Below, one piece after another: positions 15,381 through 23,070 of a stretch of DNA of 54,774 nucleotides. Positions within the stretch are counted from its first letter, which is position 1. Every line of letters starts with the position of its first letter. Source of the stretch: CAZOOK01 sp964581385 (lineage in GTDB: Bacteria; Pseudomonadota; Gammaproteobacteria; Nevskiales; Nevskiaceae); the NCBI GenBank assembly GCA_964581385.1, contig CAZOOK010000036.1, positions 1-54,774 on the forward strand, in the 5' to 3' direction. Below the pieces are notes generated by a model. The model had not been told where the DNA came from. It made no database searches and saw only the letters and a program-made list of their open reading frames with translations. The translations under genes were made by a program, and so were the position numbers.

Positions 15381-16871
15381 TTAGTACGTGACCACGCCGG
15401 AGATGGTGCCGGAGTGTATGGCGCTCTGGAGCTGCGCCGTCCAAGACAGGTTGTTGAGGACGCGGGCCGCGCGGTCGGCGTCGCTCACGCTCGATGCCTT
15501 CGGAACCGAGATCGTCGAGGATCCCGGGGTCAGCAGTCCGGGCGAGACCTCGAACTTGGTGAGCGCCTCCTGGACTCGGTTCGCGATCACCTGGATCCCG
15601 GCGTCGGTATACGGCAACTTGGAAATCGCGGGGTCGGTGACGGCATTGACCACTGCCGTTTGGATGGCGTTCGCCAGCGCGTCACGCCCGCGAACGATGT
15701 CGATCCACTCGCCACTCGCCACCTTGCCCTCGCCGGTGATCGCGAGCGATTGGGTGACGACGTAGAAGTAGTTGACGTTCTTCGCGTCCAGGTGGCTCTT
15801 CTGTGTCGAGGTCAGCGAGAGGGCGGCGCATCCCGCCGGCTGCTTGAACTTCCAGGTCTCGGTGCCGGGATCGAGCGGCAGGCACGCACCGGAGACGCCG
15901 GCGTCGAGGAAGTCCGCGCCGTCCCGGTCGTACCAGAGGTGAGTCCTCGCGTAGCCGAGGGACTGCAGCTTCTCGCCGATGTCCGTCGCGCCCGCGAGTG
16001 CCGTCGCCTCGACCGCGGTGTCTTGGGTCTGCGCCGCGTAGGTCTTGCCTCCATCGGTCTCGACCCATCCGGCAGCGGCGAGTACGACCGCGTAGGAATT
16101 GGAGAGGGTCAAGAGCTCGTACCAGGAATCATCCTCGAGCTTGATGGCGGCCAGGTCGGTCGCGACGCCCGGATCGGCGTGGTCCTGAGCGAGCGACAGC
16201 CGGGTCACGTTGTCGACCTCGACCGAGGTCCACAGGCCGGCGGTCTGGACGACGATCCGCAGGTAGGTCGTCTGGTCGCTCGCCGTCACCGCGGCGCCGA
16301 CGTACTTCCAATGTGCGGTTCCATCTGTGATGTTCGAGGTGGTCCCGGACGGCGGAACCGCAGGGCTGGAGTTGTTGCTGGTTCCCGCGGTGATGCACTC
16401 ATAGACGAGCCCACCCGAAGAGCAGCGATCAGCGACCGAGTAGGCGTGGTTCGCGGCCCAGGCAGGGGCCAGCGCGTTGATGAGCGCGAGCAGCCCGCCG
16501 ATGATCTCGGCTGCGGTCGCCGTCGAGTCCGAGGTGTACGTCACCGTTTTGTCGCCGACGTAGAGCTTGTACGCCGTCGCGTTGAGCACGGTCGGAGTGA
16601 TGGCCCATCGCTGGGTCGGGGGCAGGGCACCGCGGCCGACTCCCACGGTCGGCGGCCGGGGATCCTGCTGGAAGAGGCGCGCGGCCATCCGGTACTCGGG
16701 ATCGGTCGCGAGGAAGTCGACGGCCACTTCCGAGATCGAGGCGTATTCCCGGTAGAGTTCCGACCACGTCTTGGTGTACGCGCCCAGGATCATCGGCTTG
16801 CCGAAGCCCAGCGCGGTGAGCCCAGGACTCGAGGTCGTGATGTTCACGGTGAAAATGTCGTTCAGCGGCAT
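15381..16871 (-). CDS. Tail sheath protein, DUF3383-like, with inserted module
   Basis: 496 residues (MPLNDIFTVNITTSSPG). LGFGKPMILGAY, ASISEVAVDF, FQQDPRPPTVGVGR and the C-terminal VPKASSVSDADRAARVLNNL match DUF3383 sheath proteins, contractile outer sheath of the tail. At about residues 137-192 there is an insertion, AWAANHAYSVADRC..GGLVYECITAGTS...ITDGTAHWKYVG, not expected in the basic fold but shared with baseplate J and cement proteins; it probably projects from the tail surface. RBS AGGAGG precedes ATG 16871. Confidence 0.85.
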   Translation of the reverse strand: MPLNDIFTVNITTSSPGLTALGFGKPMILGAYTKTWSELYREYASISEVAVDFLATDPEYRMAARLFQQDPRPPTVGVGRGALPPTQRWAITPTVLNATAYKLYVGDKTVTYTSDSTATAAEIIGGLLALINALAPAWAANHAYSVADRCSSGGLVYECITAGTSNNSSPAVPPSGTTSNITDGTAHWKYVGAAVTASDQTTYLRIVVQTAGLWTSVEVDNVTRLSLAQDHADPGVATDLAAIKLEDDSWYELLTLSNSYAVVLAAAGWVETDGGKTYAAQTQDTAVEATALAGATDIGEKLQSLGYARTHLWYDRDGADFLDAGVSGACLPLDPGTETWKFKQPAGCAALSLTSTQKSHLDAKNVNYFYVVTQSLAITGEGKVASGEWIDIVRGRDALANAIQTAVVNAVTDPAISKLPYTDAGIQVIANRVQEALTKFEVSPGLLTPGSSTISVPKASSVSDADRAARVLNNLSWTAQLQSAIHSGTISGVVTY

Positions 16872-16881
16872 GTCTGGCCTC

Positions 16882-17400
16882 CTAGGCCGATCCCGTCACG
16901 TGCACGGTGGCGATGTACCCGGTGCGATCTTTCGCGGAGTCATCGACCACGTTGAATCTCACGTCCATGGCCGCCCGAGATTGCCATGTTGCTTCGAGCA
17001 GCACTGACAGATCCTGAGTATCACTCGCGGCCAGCAGGGCCAACCCGGCTGCGCTTAGCAGATCCCGCCGACCAGGCAGGAAGAGCGTCCTTCGGATCTG
17101 TTCGAGCAGCTCGCGCGCCGTCCCCGCGCCCGCCGTAATCTGGGAGTAGGTCTGAATCGAGACCTGGATCTCCCCATGCAGGATGACCGTTTGGGTGACT
17201 TCTTGCCCAGCAGGCGCGCCGGAGTCGTAGCCCAATAGGATCTCGGGCTGCGGCGAAAGTGCCCGAGGGCCGTTGATCTTGATGGTCGCGTAGGGCATGA
17301 GCGGCTGTTCGCCGACCTGATTCGCGAAGATGACCTCAATCCCTGTGGCCGCCTTCACGTGGTTGACGATGGCCCTCTCGATGGCGGTCCAGGAGAGCAT
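16882..17400 (-). CDS. Tail terminator / neck protein, LIC_12616-like
   Basis: 172 residues from ATG 17400 (MLSWTAIERAIVNHV). The frame extends upstream but that part lies in the exported gene before it; TGATG coupling supports this start. IVNHVKAATGIEVIFANQVGEQPLMPYATIKI..GPR matches the gp12-like neck terminator family. It caps the tail tube after length determination and docks to the head stopper. Confidence 0.75.
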   Translation of the reverse strand: MLSWTAIERAIVNHVKAATGIEVIFANQVGEQPLMPYATIKINGPRALSPQPEILLGYDSGAPAGQEVTQTVILHGEIQVSIQTYSQITAGAGTARELLEQIRRTLFLPGRRDLLSAAGLALLAASDTQDLSVLLEATWQSRAAMDVRFNVVDDSAKDRTGYIATVHVTGSA

Positions 17401-17795
17401 CAGGGTCCCCAGGTCACAACATGCCAGGCATAGGAGGCGCTGGAGCTCCTGGAGCAGACCGACAACGTGTCGGCCGCGCCGGTTCCGCCCTGGACGTAGC
17501 AGCCCCATCCGCGGAGCGCGGCCGCGCATGTCGGGCACGTTGTCGAGGTGGTGACCACAGGCATCAGGGCGCTGCGGACATCGGTGAGCGCGTCCCTCAG
17601 GGCGTTGTAGTCGGCGGCGCGGATGAAGTTCGCGGGGTCGGCGCCCTCCGGCAGGCTGCGCAGGGCGGTCTTTGGCCCCGGGAGAATGGTGGTCGGGTCC
17701 GAGACGAAGGTGCCGGCGTCGGCCGTAGCGGCGATCGCAGCGAGGACGAGGCCGATAGATGTGACGACGATTGAGAATTTATTCACGTCTTTCAT
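17400..17795 (-). CDS. Exported protein with fibre-type helix
   Basis: 131 residues. Signal peptide MKDVNKFSIVVTSIGLVLAAIAATADA, then FVSDPTTILPG and IRAADYNALRDALTDVRSAL, a helix found at the N-terminus of many tail fibres. Cys pair TCPTC and two further Cys suggest a disulfide-stabilised C-terminal lectin-like piece ending W-H-V-V-T-W. Embedded between neck genes by ATGA and TGATG overlaps, so it is not a random insertion. Function unknown. Confidence 0.65.
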   Translation of the reverse strand: MKDVNKFSIVVTSIGLVLAAIAATADAGTFVSDPTTILPGPKTALRSLPEGADPANFIRAADYNALRDALTDVRSALMPVVTTSTTCPTCAAALRGWGCYVQGGTGAADTLSVCSRSSSASYAWHVVTWGP

Positions 17796-18199
17796 CCGAC
17801 TACCCCACCTTCCAGTGGCGACTCAAGGGATCCCGAGTCCGTGAGGTCCTGGATCTTCGTTGCCAGCGCGTAGGTGAACCCGGCGTACTCGTTCCATTCG
17901 TCGATCGAAGAGATCTCGAACACGTCGCCGCGCCAGGCGATTCGATCGGAGGGCGGACCGTTGGCCACGGCATGAACGAGCGGCGTACGGGTGTAGATCG
18001 CGATCGTCTTCCGGTCGCGCTCGCCCTCGGGCAGGCGCATGACCTCGAGGTGGCCAGCAGGCTGGATGAGCGCCTTGATCGACAGCACGGAGGCGGTCCC
18101 GGGGACGTACCGGCCATCCACATACGAGCCCATCGCGCGACGGGTGACCGGGTAGGTCCCACCAGCAAGGCGATCAATGGCGGCGGCGACGGGGATCAT
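17792..18199 (-). CDS. Putative head-closure (stopper) protein
   Basis: 135 residues from ATG 18199 (MIPVAAAIDRLAGGTYPVTR), ATGA-coupled to the upstream gene. Layout of strands with SIKALIQPAGHLEVMRLPEGERDRKTIAIYTRTPL and WRGDVFEISSIDEWNEYAGFTYALATKI resembles SPP1 gp16-type or collar proteins that sit between connector and tail terminator. Assigned mainly by position and overall pattern. Confidence 0.6.
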   Translation of the reverse strand: MIPVAAAIDRLAGGTYPVTRRAMGSYVDGRYVPGTASVLSIKALIQPAGHLEVMRLPEGERDRKTIAIYTRTPLVHAVANGPPSDRIAWRGDVFEISSIDEWNEYAGFTYALATKIQDLTDSGSLESPLEGGVVG

Positions 18200-18942
18200 G
18201 GACAGGTCGTAGCGGTCCCGATGGATGCCGCGTCGTTGGCGGCGATCGTCGTGATGTTTTTCCAGGCGTAGGCCGGCGTCCCGCTGCCGTCGCTCGTGCA
18301 CCAACAGAGCTTGGTACGCGTGCCGCTGGTCCCGCCGCCCTGCTGAGAGAGCGTCCCCTCGGCAATCGTGGTCCCGCAGGTAGACAGCGAGGTCGTTCCC
18401 GCTACCAGGCCGGCAAAGGTCTTCACCCCGCCGAAGGTCTGCGCGGCCGCGGTCATCACGCCAGGGTGGGTGGCGTCAGCCGGCTGCAGCGTGAGCGCCT
18501 GGCTTGATAGGCTGGCCCCGTTCGCGGACGGCGTCGCGCCCACTGCAGCGAGGGTCACGTCTCCCGTGTTGGTTCCGCTCAGGTTGGATGCCCCAATGGC
18601 GCCGGTGAATGTCTTGGCGCCCGCAATCGACTGAGAGCCGGTCGTCACGATTCCCGGATGCGTGCCATCGGCCGGCGTCAACGAAAGCATCTGGCCCGAC
18701 AGCGACGCGCCGTTTGCAGTAGCCGCCCCCACGCTGCCGATCGTAACGTCACCCGAGTTCGTGCCGGTGGTCGCCGCCTGTAGCGCCTTCACGTCGGTCC
18801 GGAGATCCCGAACCGCTCGCATGGTTTCGGGGAGTCCGCCGCGGGTAAGAAACGAGTCGATGTTGGTTGAGTCGGACGTGAAGTCACTCGCCCTAGCTAG
18901 GCCCGCGGCGACCACGACCATCAGACAGATCAGGCGCTTCAT
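18196..18942 (-). CDS. Exported fibre-like protein with internal repeat
   Basis: 248 residues. Signal peptide MKRLICLMVVVAAGLARA, then FTSDSTNIDSFL and a helix LPETMRAVRDLRTDVKALQ. Residues about 60-175 hold two copies of a fibre repeat: GTN-(S/T)-GDVT, then ANGASLS-x-Q, then L-x-PAD-x-THPG. The C-terminus has CWCTSDGSGTPAYAWKNI. Such repeats occur in phage tail fibres. It sits inside the neck operon and starts with a Sec signal, like its partner at 17400. Confidence 0.7.
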   Translation of the reverse strand: MKRLICLMVVVAAGLARASDFTSDSTNIDSFLTRGGLPETMRAVRDLRTDVKALQAATTGTNSGDVTIGSVGAATANGASLSGQMLSLTPADGTHPGIVTTGSQSIAGAKTFTGAIGASNLSGTNTGDVTLAAVGATPSANGASLSSQALTLQPADATHPGVMTAAAQTFGGVKTFAGLVAGTTSLSTCGTTIAEGTLSQQGGGTSGTRTKLCWCTSDGSGTPAYAWKNITTIAANDAASIGTATTCP

Positions 18943-19553
18943 TCTTTCTCTCCTGCGTTAGGTTCTGGTGCTTCCCCGGAAATCACCACTGCGTGATCGA
19001 TCGCCTTGACCATCACGGTGGTGTCGACCAGGGTGCGGGGGCCCGATGAGTCACCGGTGCGAGAGAATTTTCCGCTCCTATCTCGCAGCTTCGATCCCTT
19101 GTTCCACGCGCCCTTGCGATTCTTCGCGTCGATGGTGGCTTGAGCATTCGGCGGTGGGATCCCGGTCCCCTTGAGGATCGCGTCCTTCACGTCCCACTTG
19201 GCCTTGAATCCGATAGCGGACAGCATCTTCCGGATCGAGGTCTTCCACTTGCCCGACATGATCTCGGCCGCCGCCTTCTTGAGCAGCTCCTGGTACTCGG
19301 CGCGGTGAGTCGAGAAGGTCGACCGCAAGAAGGAGCGCTCGGGGATGCCCCGCTCCGGCGCTCCGAACTCGTGGATGGCGGCGAGCTTCACATTCGTCAG
19401 GGGCTCACCGCCGGCCGCCGCATGCTCAGGCTCGACCTTGGCCGCCTTCTCGCCGACCATCCCCACCTTGACGTAGGATTCGCCGCGCGCGAGCTTCTCA
19501 AGATCGGCTTTGAGCTTATTCCACCCGTGGTCCTTGACGATCAGGTGGCCCAT
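18939..19553 (-). CDS. Tail completion protein, HK97 gp10-like
   Basis: 204 residues (MGHLIVKDHGWNKLKADLEKLARG). Contains LAAIHEFGAPERGIPERSFLRSTF, the signature of HK97 gp10-like / virion morphogenesis proteins, followed by basic helices and ...TLVDTTVMVKAIDHAV. It contributes to head-tail joining. Confidence 0.75.
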   Translation of the reverse strand: MGHLIVKDHGWNKLKADLEKLARGESYVKVGMVGEKAAKVEPEHAAAGGEPLTNVKLAAIHEFGAPERGIPERSFLRSTFSTHRAEYQELLKKAAAEIMSGKWKTSIRKMLSAIGFKAKWDVKDAILKGTGIPPPNAQATIDAKNRKGAWNKGSKLRDRSGKFSRTGDSSGPRTLVDTTVMVKAIDHAVVISGEAPEPNAGEKE

Positions 19554-19895
19554 TCAGACCACCATGGCCGATGGCCCCAACAGGCGACGAAGGCGCATGA
19601 ACTCGAGCCCGAACCGGGTCGTAGCGTGCTCATCCATGCGCGGCGCGACCGAGTTCGCGTAGGAGATCGTCACTGGACCAACGTGGTCCGTCGTCGGCGG
19701 CCGGAGGTACAGCGACGGATAGGAGCAGGCGAGGGCGTGCGCGGCGAGCAGAGTAACTGCACGGTTCGCCTGCCGCCCCCACCTATTCGGGTTGATCTCG
19801 TTGGCGGCGTCGTCAATGAACGGCTGAATCACCGTCGTCGCGTCCAGCGCGGCGAACTCGGGGGCGATCCGGATCACATCGGCAGGCGCCGCCAT
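19554..19895 (-). CDS. Head-tail connector, DUF4054-like
   Basis: 113 residues (MAAPADVIRIAPEFAALDATTV). IQPFIDDAANEINPNRWGRQANRAVTLLAAHALA... is the standard pattern of the DUF4054 adaptor proteins that bind below the portal. One base separates it from the gp10-like gene. Confidence 0.8.
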   Translation of the reverse strand: MAAPADVIRIAPEFAALDATTVIQPFIDDAANEINPNRWGRQANRAVTLLAAHALACSYPSLYLRPPTTDHVGPVTISYANSVAPRMDEHATTRFGLEFMRLRRLLGPSAMVV

Positions 19896-19900
19896 GGATG

Positions 19901-20326
19901 TTACCCTTCGGCCGACTGCGAGACCGGATCGGACTTGGCTTCGGAGATTCCGGAGACCTTCGCGAGCTGCTCTTCGATCGCCTTCGCGATCTCGGGCCGA
20001 TGCTCGAGCCGGGCCCAGTTGCGCAGGATCTCCCGGAGGTACGTCTCCTGTACGACCTTGATGGCCTTCCGGTCGGATAGCTTCGAGATGTCCTTGAGGC
20101 TGACATCCTTCTCAACCTCGAAGACGCGATCCTCGGTCTGATTCTGGACGTGCGAATTCTTCATGAGCTCGGTCCAGTCAGCCGGATCGACCTCGTTGTT
20201 CCCTGGCATCAGCGTGATCGTCTTCGTGATGGGCGGCATGGCGTCGCCCTTCTCGCTTTTCGTCGTTGCGGGGCGCGAGTGGTACGAGAGAACCTGGATT
20301 GAGGTGGTGGTGTTTCGGACCAGCAT
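19901..20326 (-). CDS. Head-region hypothetical protein
   Basis: 141 residues (MLVRNTTTSIQVLSYHSR), GGAG upstream. N-terminal strand region with ITLMPGNNEVDPADW, then a charged helical C-terminus (LREILRNWARLEHRPEIAKAIEEQL). Found in this position, between capsid and connector genes, in related phages as I recall; likely a head decoration or connector accessory. Follows the structured gap after the capsid gene. Confidence 0.65.
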   Translation of the reverse strand: MLVRNTTTSIQVLSYHSRPATTKSEKGDAMPPITKTITLMPGNNEVDPADWTELMKNSHVQNQTEDRVFEVEKDVSLKDISKLSDRKAIKVVQETYLREILRNWARLEHRPEIAKAIEEQLAKVSGISEAKSDPVSQSAEG

Positions 20327-20349
20327 TGCGTGACTCCTTCGAGGAGAGT

Positions 20350-20413
20350 GACTCGCGCAGGCCGGAGGGGGAAGGCTGGCGCCCCTGCGCGAGTCGGGCT
20401 CTTGGCGCCAGCC
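20350..20413 (-). promoter_or_regulatory. Two interlocked perfect stems after the capsid gene
   Basis: Stem A pairs 20350-20361 with 20384-20395 (12 bp, GACTCGCGCAGG). Stem B pairs 20374-20383 with 20404-20413 (10 bp, GGCTGGCGCC). One arm of each lies in the loop of the other with no base between the inner arms, the geometry of an H-type pseudoknot or of two mutually exclusive hairpins. No U-tract follows on the minus strand. A 3' processing or stability element, or partial attenuator, separating capsid from connector expression is likely. Confidence 0.65.
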
Positions 20414-20428
20414 CTGGCGGACCTCTTT

Positions 20429-21370
20429 TCAGATGTTGTCTGCGTAGCAGATCGACATCGGGTAATACGTGACCACGCCCGCGGTGCGCGCGTGCGCCGG
20501 GATCTTGAACACGAAACCAACCGGTTGCGGAGGCAGGAACTCGGCCTCCAGCGGAATGACGGCCTGGATCGCGTCCGGGTCTCGGCGGTACGCGACAGCG
20601 CGATCGGTCCCGCTCGCGCCCGCGCCCTTGCACTTGTACCAGGAGACGATCTCCTTGATGTAGTTGTTGGTCTTGAGGAAGTACTCCTCGATGGAGACCG
20701 ACGTTGCGCCCGCGAGGCTGATCGGGGTGTTGGCGATGAGCTGCCGCTGGATGGTGGGCATCACGATCGTATCGGGGATCTCGACCTCGTTCGTGGTGGA
20801 GACGATCGTATTCGCCAGCGCGTTGAGGTCCGCGAGGATCTCGAGCGGCGTTTTCGTCGACCACTGAGTGTGACCGCTGGTGCCGTTCGGGGGCGTGTAG
20901 ACGATCGTATTCGTCAGCGAGAGCAGGCCCAGAAGACCCGTATCCGAGTCGCCGGTCGCGATGATGGCGTCGATCTTCTCCTCGATCGCGCGGCGGGCCG
21001 CATTGGCCTCTCGCTGCTCGAGCGGCATACCGTTCCTCCGAGCATTCTGGATTTCCTGGATGCTGTACTGGAACCCGTCCACCACCGGCTTGATGGCGAC
21101 GCGGAACTCTTTGCCTCGCACGTTCACCATCGGAATGGCGTCCGTGTAGTTGTTCGCGATCAGGGCGACACCCGCCATGTCGTATTGCTTGAACTTGAAG
21201 GTTTCCATGCCGCGGTCCACGTCGTTCTTCACGGGGACCAACTGGCGGCCCTTCAACTGCGGGTACTTCATGTCGTAGGACTTCGCCGCCACGGCCTCGA
21301 GCTCACGCTCGAAGAAGAGGTTTTCGGCTGCGTCCAGGACCGGGAGATTGAAGCTTCTGAATGCTGACAT
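20429..21370 (-). CDS. Major capsid protein, DUF2184-like
   Basis: 313 residues (MSAFRSFNLPVLDAAENLFFER). HK97-fold capsid family: N-terminal helix, YDMKYPQLKGRQLVPV, FRVAIKPVVDGFQYSIQEI, then IEEKIDAIIATGDSDTGLLGLL and the C-terminal IPLEAEFLPPQPVGFVFKIPAHARTAGVVTYYP. Located after cement and protease genes, as expected. A second, diverged copy is encoded at 24308. The most abundant virion protein; a strong structured gap follows its stop. Confidence 0.85.
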   Translation of the reverse strand: MSAFRSFNLPVLDAAENLFFERELEAVAAKSYDMKYPQLKGRQLVPVKNDVDRGMETFKFKQYDMAGVALIANNYTDAIPMVNVRGKEFRVAIKPVVDGFQYSIQEIQNARRNGMPLEQREANAARRAIEEKIDAIIATGDSDTGLLGLLSLTNTIVYTPPNGTSGHTQWSTKTPLEILADLNALANTIVSTTNEVEIPDTIVMPTIQRQLIANTPISLAGATSVSIEEYFLKTNNYIKEIVSWYKCKGAGASGTDRAVAYRRDPDAIQAVIPLEAEFLPPQPVGFVFKIPAHARTAGVVTYYPMSICYADNI

Positions 21371-21394
21371 TGGCGTTGTCCTTTGTCCCTGGAG

Positions 21395-22354
21395 TTAGCT
21401 TCGGGCCAGGAGTTTGTTGAAGGCGATCGGGACCGGAACGCCAGCTTTGGCAGTCGCAGCGAATCGAGCGCCCTTCACGACCGTGTTGCTGGCGCCCGTC
21501 GCCTGCTCGCCGAGGTACTTGCACTTGGCGGTGCTGTCCGTGATGGAGTCGGCGGTGGTCGTCAGGGTCGAGGGCGGAACCGGCGGGCTCGAGTTGTCCG
21601 AGGTGCCGGCGGTCGTGTACTCGTAGAGATGGCCACCGACGCTCACCCGATCGCCTACGTAATACGCATGTCCCGCGGCCCAGGCAGCGACCGAGTCGAC
21701 CGCGTTGCGGAAGGCACCGAGCTGATCCGAGGATCCGGCCACGCTGCCGAGGGCGAACCTGCAGTAGACCGCATCATCCTGGGTCACGTCGAGTTCAGGG
21801 ATCACGTAGACCCGACCGTCGACCAGCAGGCCGAAGATGTCTGCCACGGGGATGCCGGGTTGGTACCCGGGTCCCGTGCCCGCCGAGGCGTACCGGTCGA
21901 AGTGCCACTTGACCGTGCCGTCCGTGATGCCGGCGTTCGTGGTGGTGACGGCGGTGGGGCCGGTCGGCGTGTCGGAAGTGCCGGCCACGTCGCACTTGTA
22001 GATCTTGCCGTGGCAGTTCACCATGTCGCCGACGCGATATGCCGTGCTGGCCACCCACGTCGTGATGGTGGTGTCGCCGACCGGTCCAGGGCTGGCTTTC
22101 CCGGTCAGGGTCGACATGCCGATCGTGTTGACGCTGTGCTGGAAGATCGAAACCCCGTCGATCGCGTCACCGGACGCATTCGGCAGCCGGTACTTGCGAT
22201 CGCCGGCGTCCTTCACGAGCCCGACCCCGAAAGGAATCGGCGCCGATTCGTTGTTCAGGCCGGTCTCGATGGTCCGAGGCGCGTTGTCGGCGATCTGCCC
22301 GGCATAAGCGACCGGGAGCCGGGTCATGTAAGTCGTCTGTCCCATTCCACTCAT
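21395..22354 (-). CDS. Capsid cement/decoration protein with two inserted modules
   Basis: 319 residues. Framework MTRLPVAYAGQIADNAPRTIETG...APIPFGVGLVKDAGDRKYRLPNAS..IDGVSIF and the C-terminus VPVPIAFNKLL match Gp24-type structural cement proteins. Two modules of about 55-60 residues are inserted (about 99-155 and 224-283), each with W-x-A-x-x-A-Y-x-VGD-x-V, G-x-(I/L)-Y-(K/E), AGTSD and an (I)-T-D-(G/S)-T motif. Without them the protein would be of ordinary size (about 200 residues). The modules probably face outward on the capsid. Confidence 0.75.
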   Translation of the reverse strand: MSGMGQTTYMTRLPVAYAGQIADNAPRTIETGLNNESAPIPFGVGLVKDAGDRKYRLPNASGDAIDGVSIFQHSVNTIGMSTLTGKASPGPVGDTTITTWVASTAYRVGDMVNCHGKIYKCDVAGTSDTPTGPTAVTTTNAGITDGTVKWHFDRYASAGTGPGYQPGIPVADIFGLLVDGRVYVIPELDVTQDDAVYCRFALGSVAGSSDQLGAFRNAVDSVAAWAAGHAYYVGDRVSVGGHLYEYTTAGTSDNSSPPVPPSTLTTTADSITDSTAKCKYLGEQATGASNTVVKGARFAATAKAGVPVPIAFNKLLARS

Positions 22355-22374
22355 TGCGATTCTCCCAACGCCGG

Positions 22375-23070
22375 TTAGGCGTTTTCCTTGGTGGTATTGC
22401 GCTTCCAGGCGTTCGCCTGTTCGACCCGGTTCTTTTCCCAGACGAACGAAGCGTCGACCTTGGGGTCCGACTCCTTGCCGTCGAACTTGGCGCCGGTGGC
22501 GACGCGGAGCTCACCGAGCGTCTTCCGGCCAACGAGAGCCATCGCGCTGTCGTAGGCGGCATCGACGTAGACCGGGTCCTTGCCGTCGAGTTTCACCTGC
22601 TCCGCGATCTTGCCGAGCACCGTCTTCTTGACCTCGAGGTCGTCCATGGTGTCGAGCTTCGCTTCGGCGCCGAGGATCTCGCGGGCCTGGGTCTCGAGGG
22701 CGACGCGGGCAGAGACGCGGGCGTTGATGATCTTGGGGTCGGCGGCGTCGACGCGGGCCTTCTCGGAGGCCGCGAGCTTCGCTTCGGCTACGTCCGCTCG
22801 GGCCTTCTCCTTCTGCAGCGCGTCAGCGAGCGCCTTCGAGTCGGCGTCGGTCTTCGTGCTGTCCTTCTCGGCGGCGGGGGGCGCGTCGCACTTAGGGCAG
22901 CTCATCGCGGAGTCGCACTTGTCGCACTTGCCAGCCTTGTCGGCCTTCTCCTTGTGCGACTTGAGCTCTGCCTTGTGCTCGGCGTTGTGCTTGTCGAGCG
23001 CCTGCGCCACCTGGGCCGGGACATCGAAGTCGATGCCGGCGATGTTGGTCTTCGTCATCTCACCCGACAT
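22375..23070 (-). CDS. Nested scaffold protein (internal start)
   Basis: ATG 23070 (MSGEMTKTNIAGIDFDV) lies at the protease/scaffold boundary, residue 290 of the fusion, with AGGAG seven bases upstream. The product would be 231 residues: a helical scaffold with the zinc ribbon CDKCDSAMSCPKCD. This mirrors lambda C/Nu3. Inferred from the start signal and domain boundary. Confidence 0.55.
   Translation of the reverse strand: MSGEMTKTNIAGIDFDVPAQVAQALDKHNAEHKAELKSHKEKADKAGKCDKCDSAMSCPKCDAPPAAEKDSTKTDADSKALADALQKEKARADVAEAKLAASEKARVDAADPKIINARVSARVALETQAREILGAEAKLDTMDDLEVKKTVLGKIAEQVKLDGKDPVYVDAAYDSAMALVGRKTLGELRVATGAKFDGKESDPKVDASFVWEKNRVEQANAWKRNTTKENA

Noticed and set aside
14970..16955. 661-codon open frame on the plus strand
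   Set aside because: Antisense to sheath and tube genes; composition is Arg/Gly-rich shadow of a high-GC gene, no RBS or domain.
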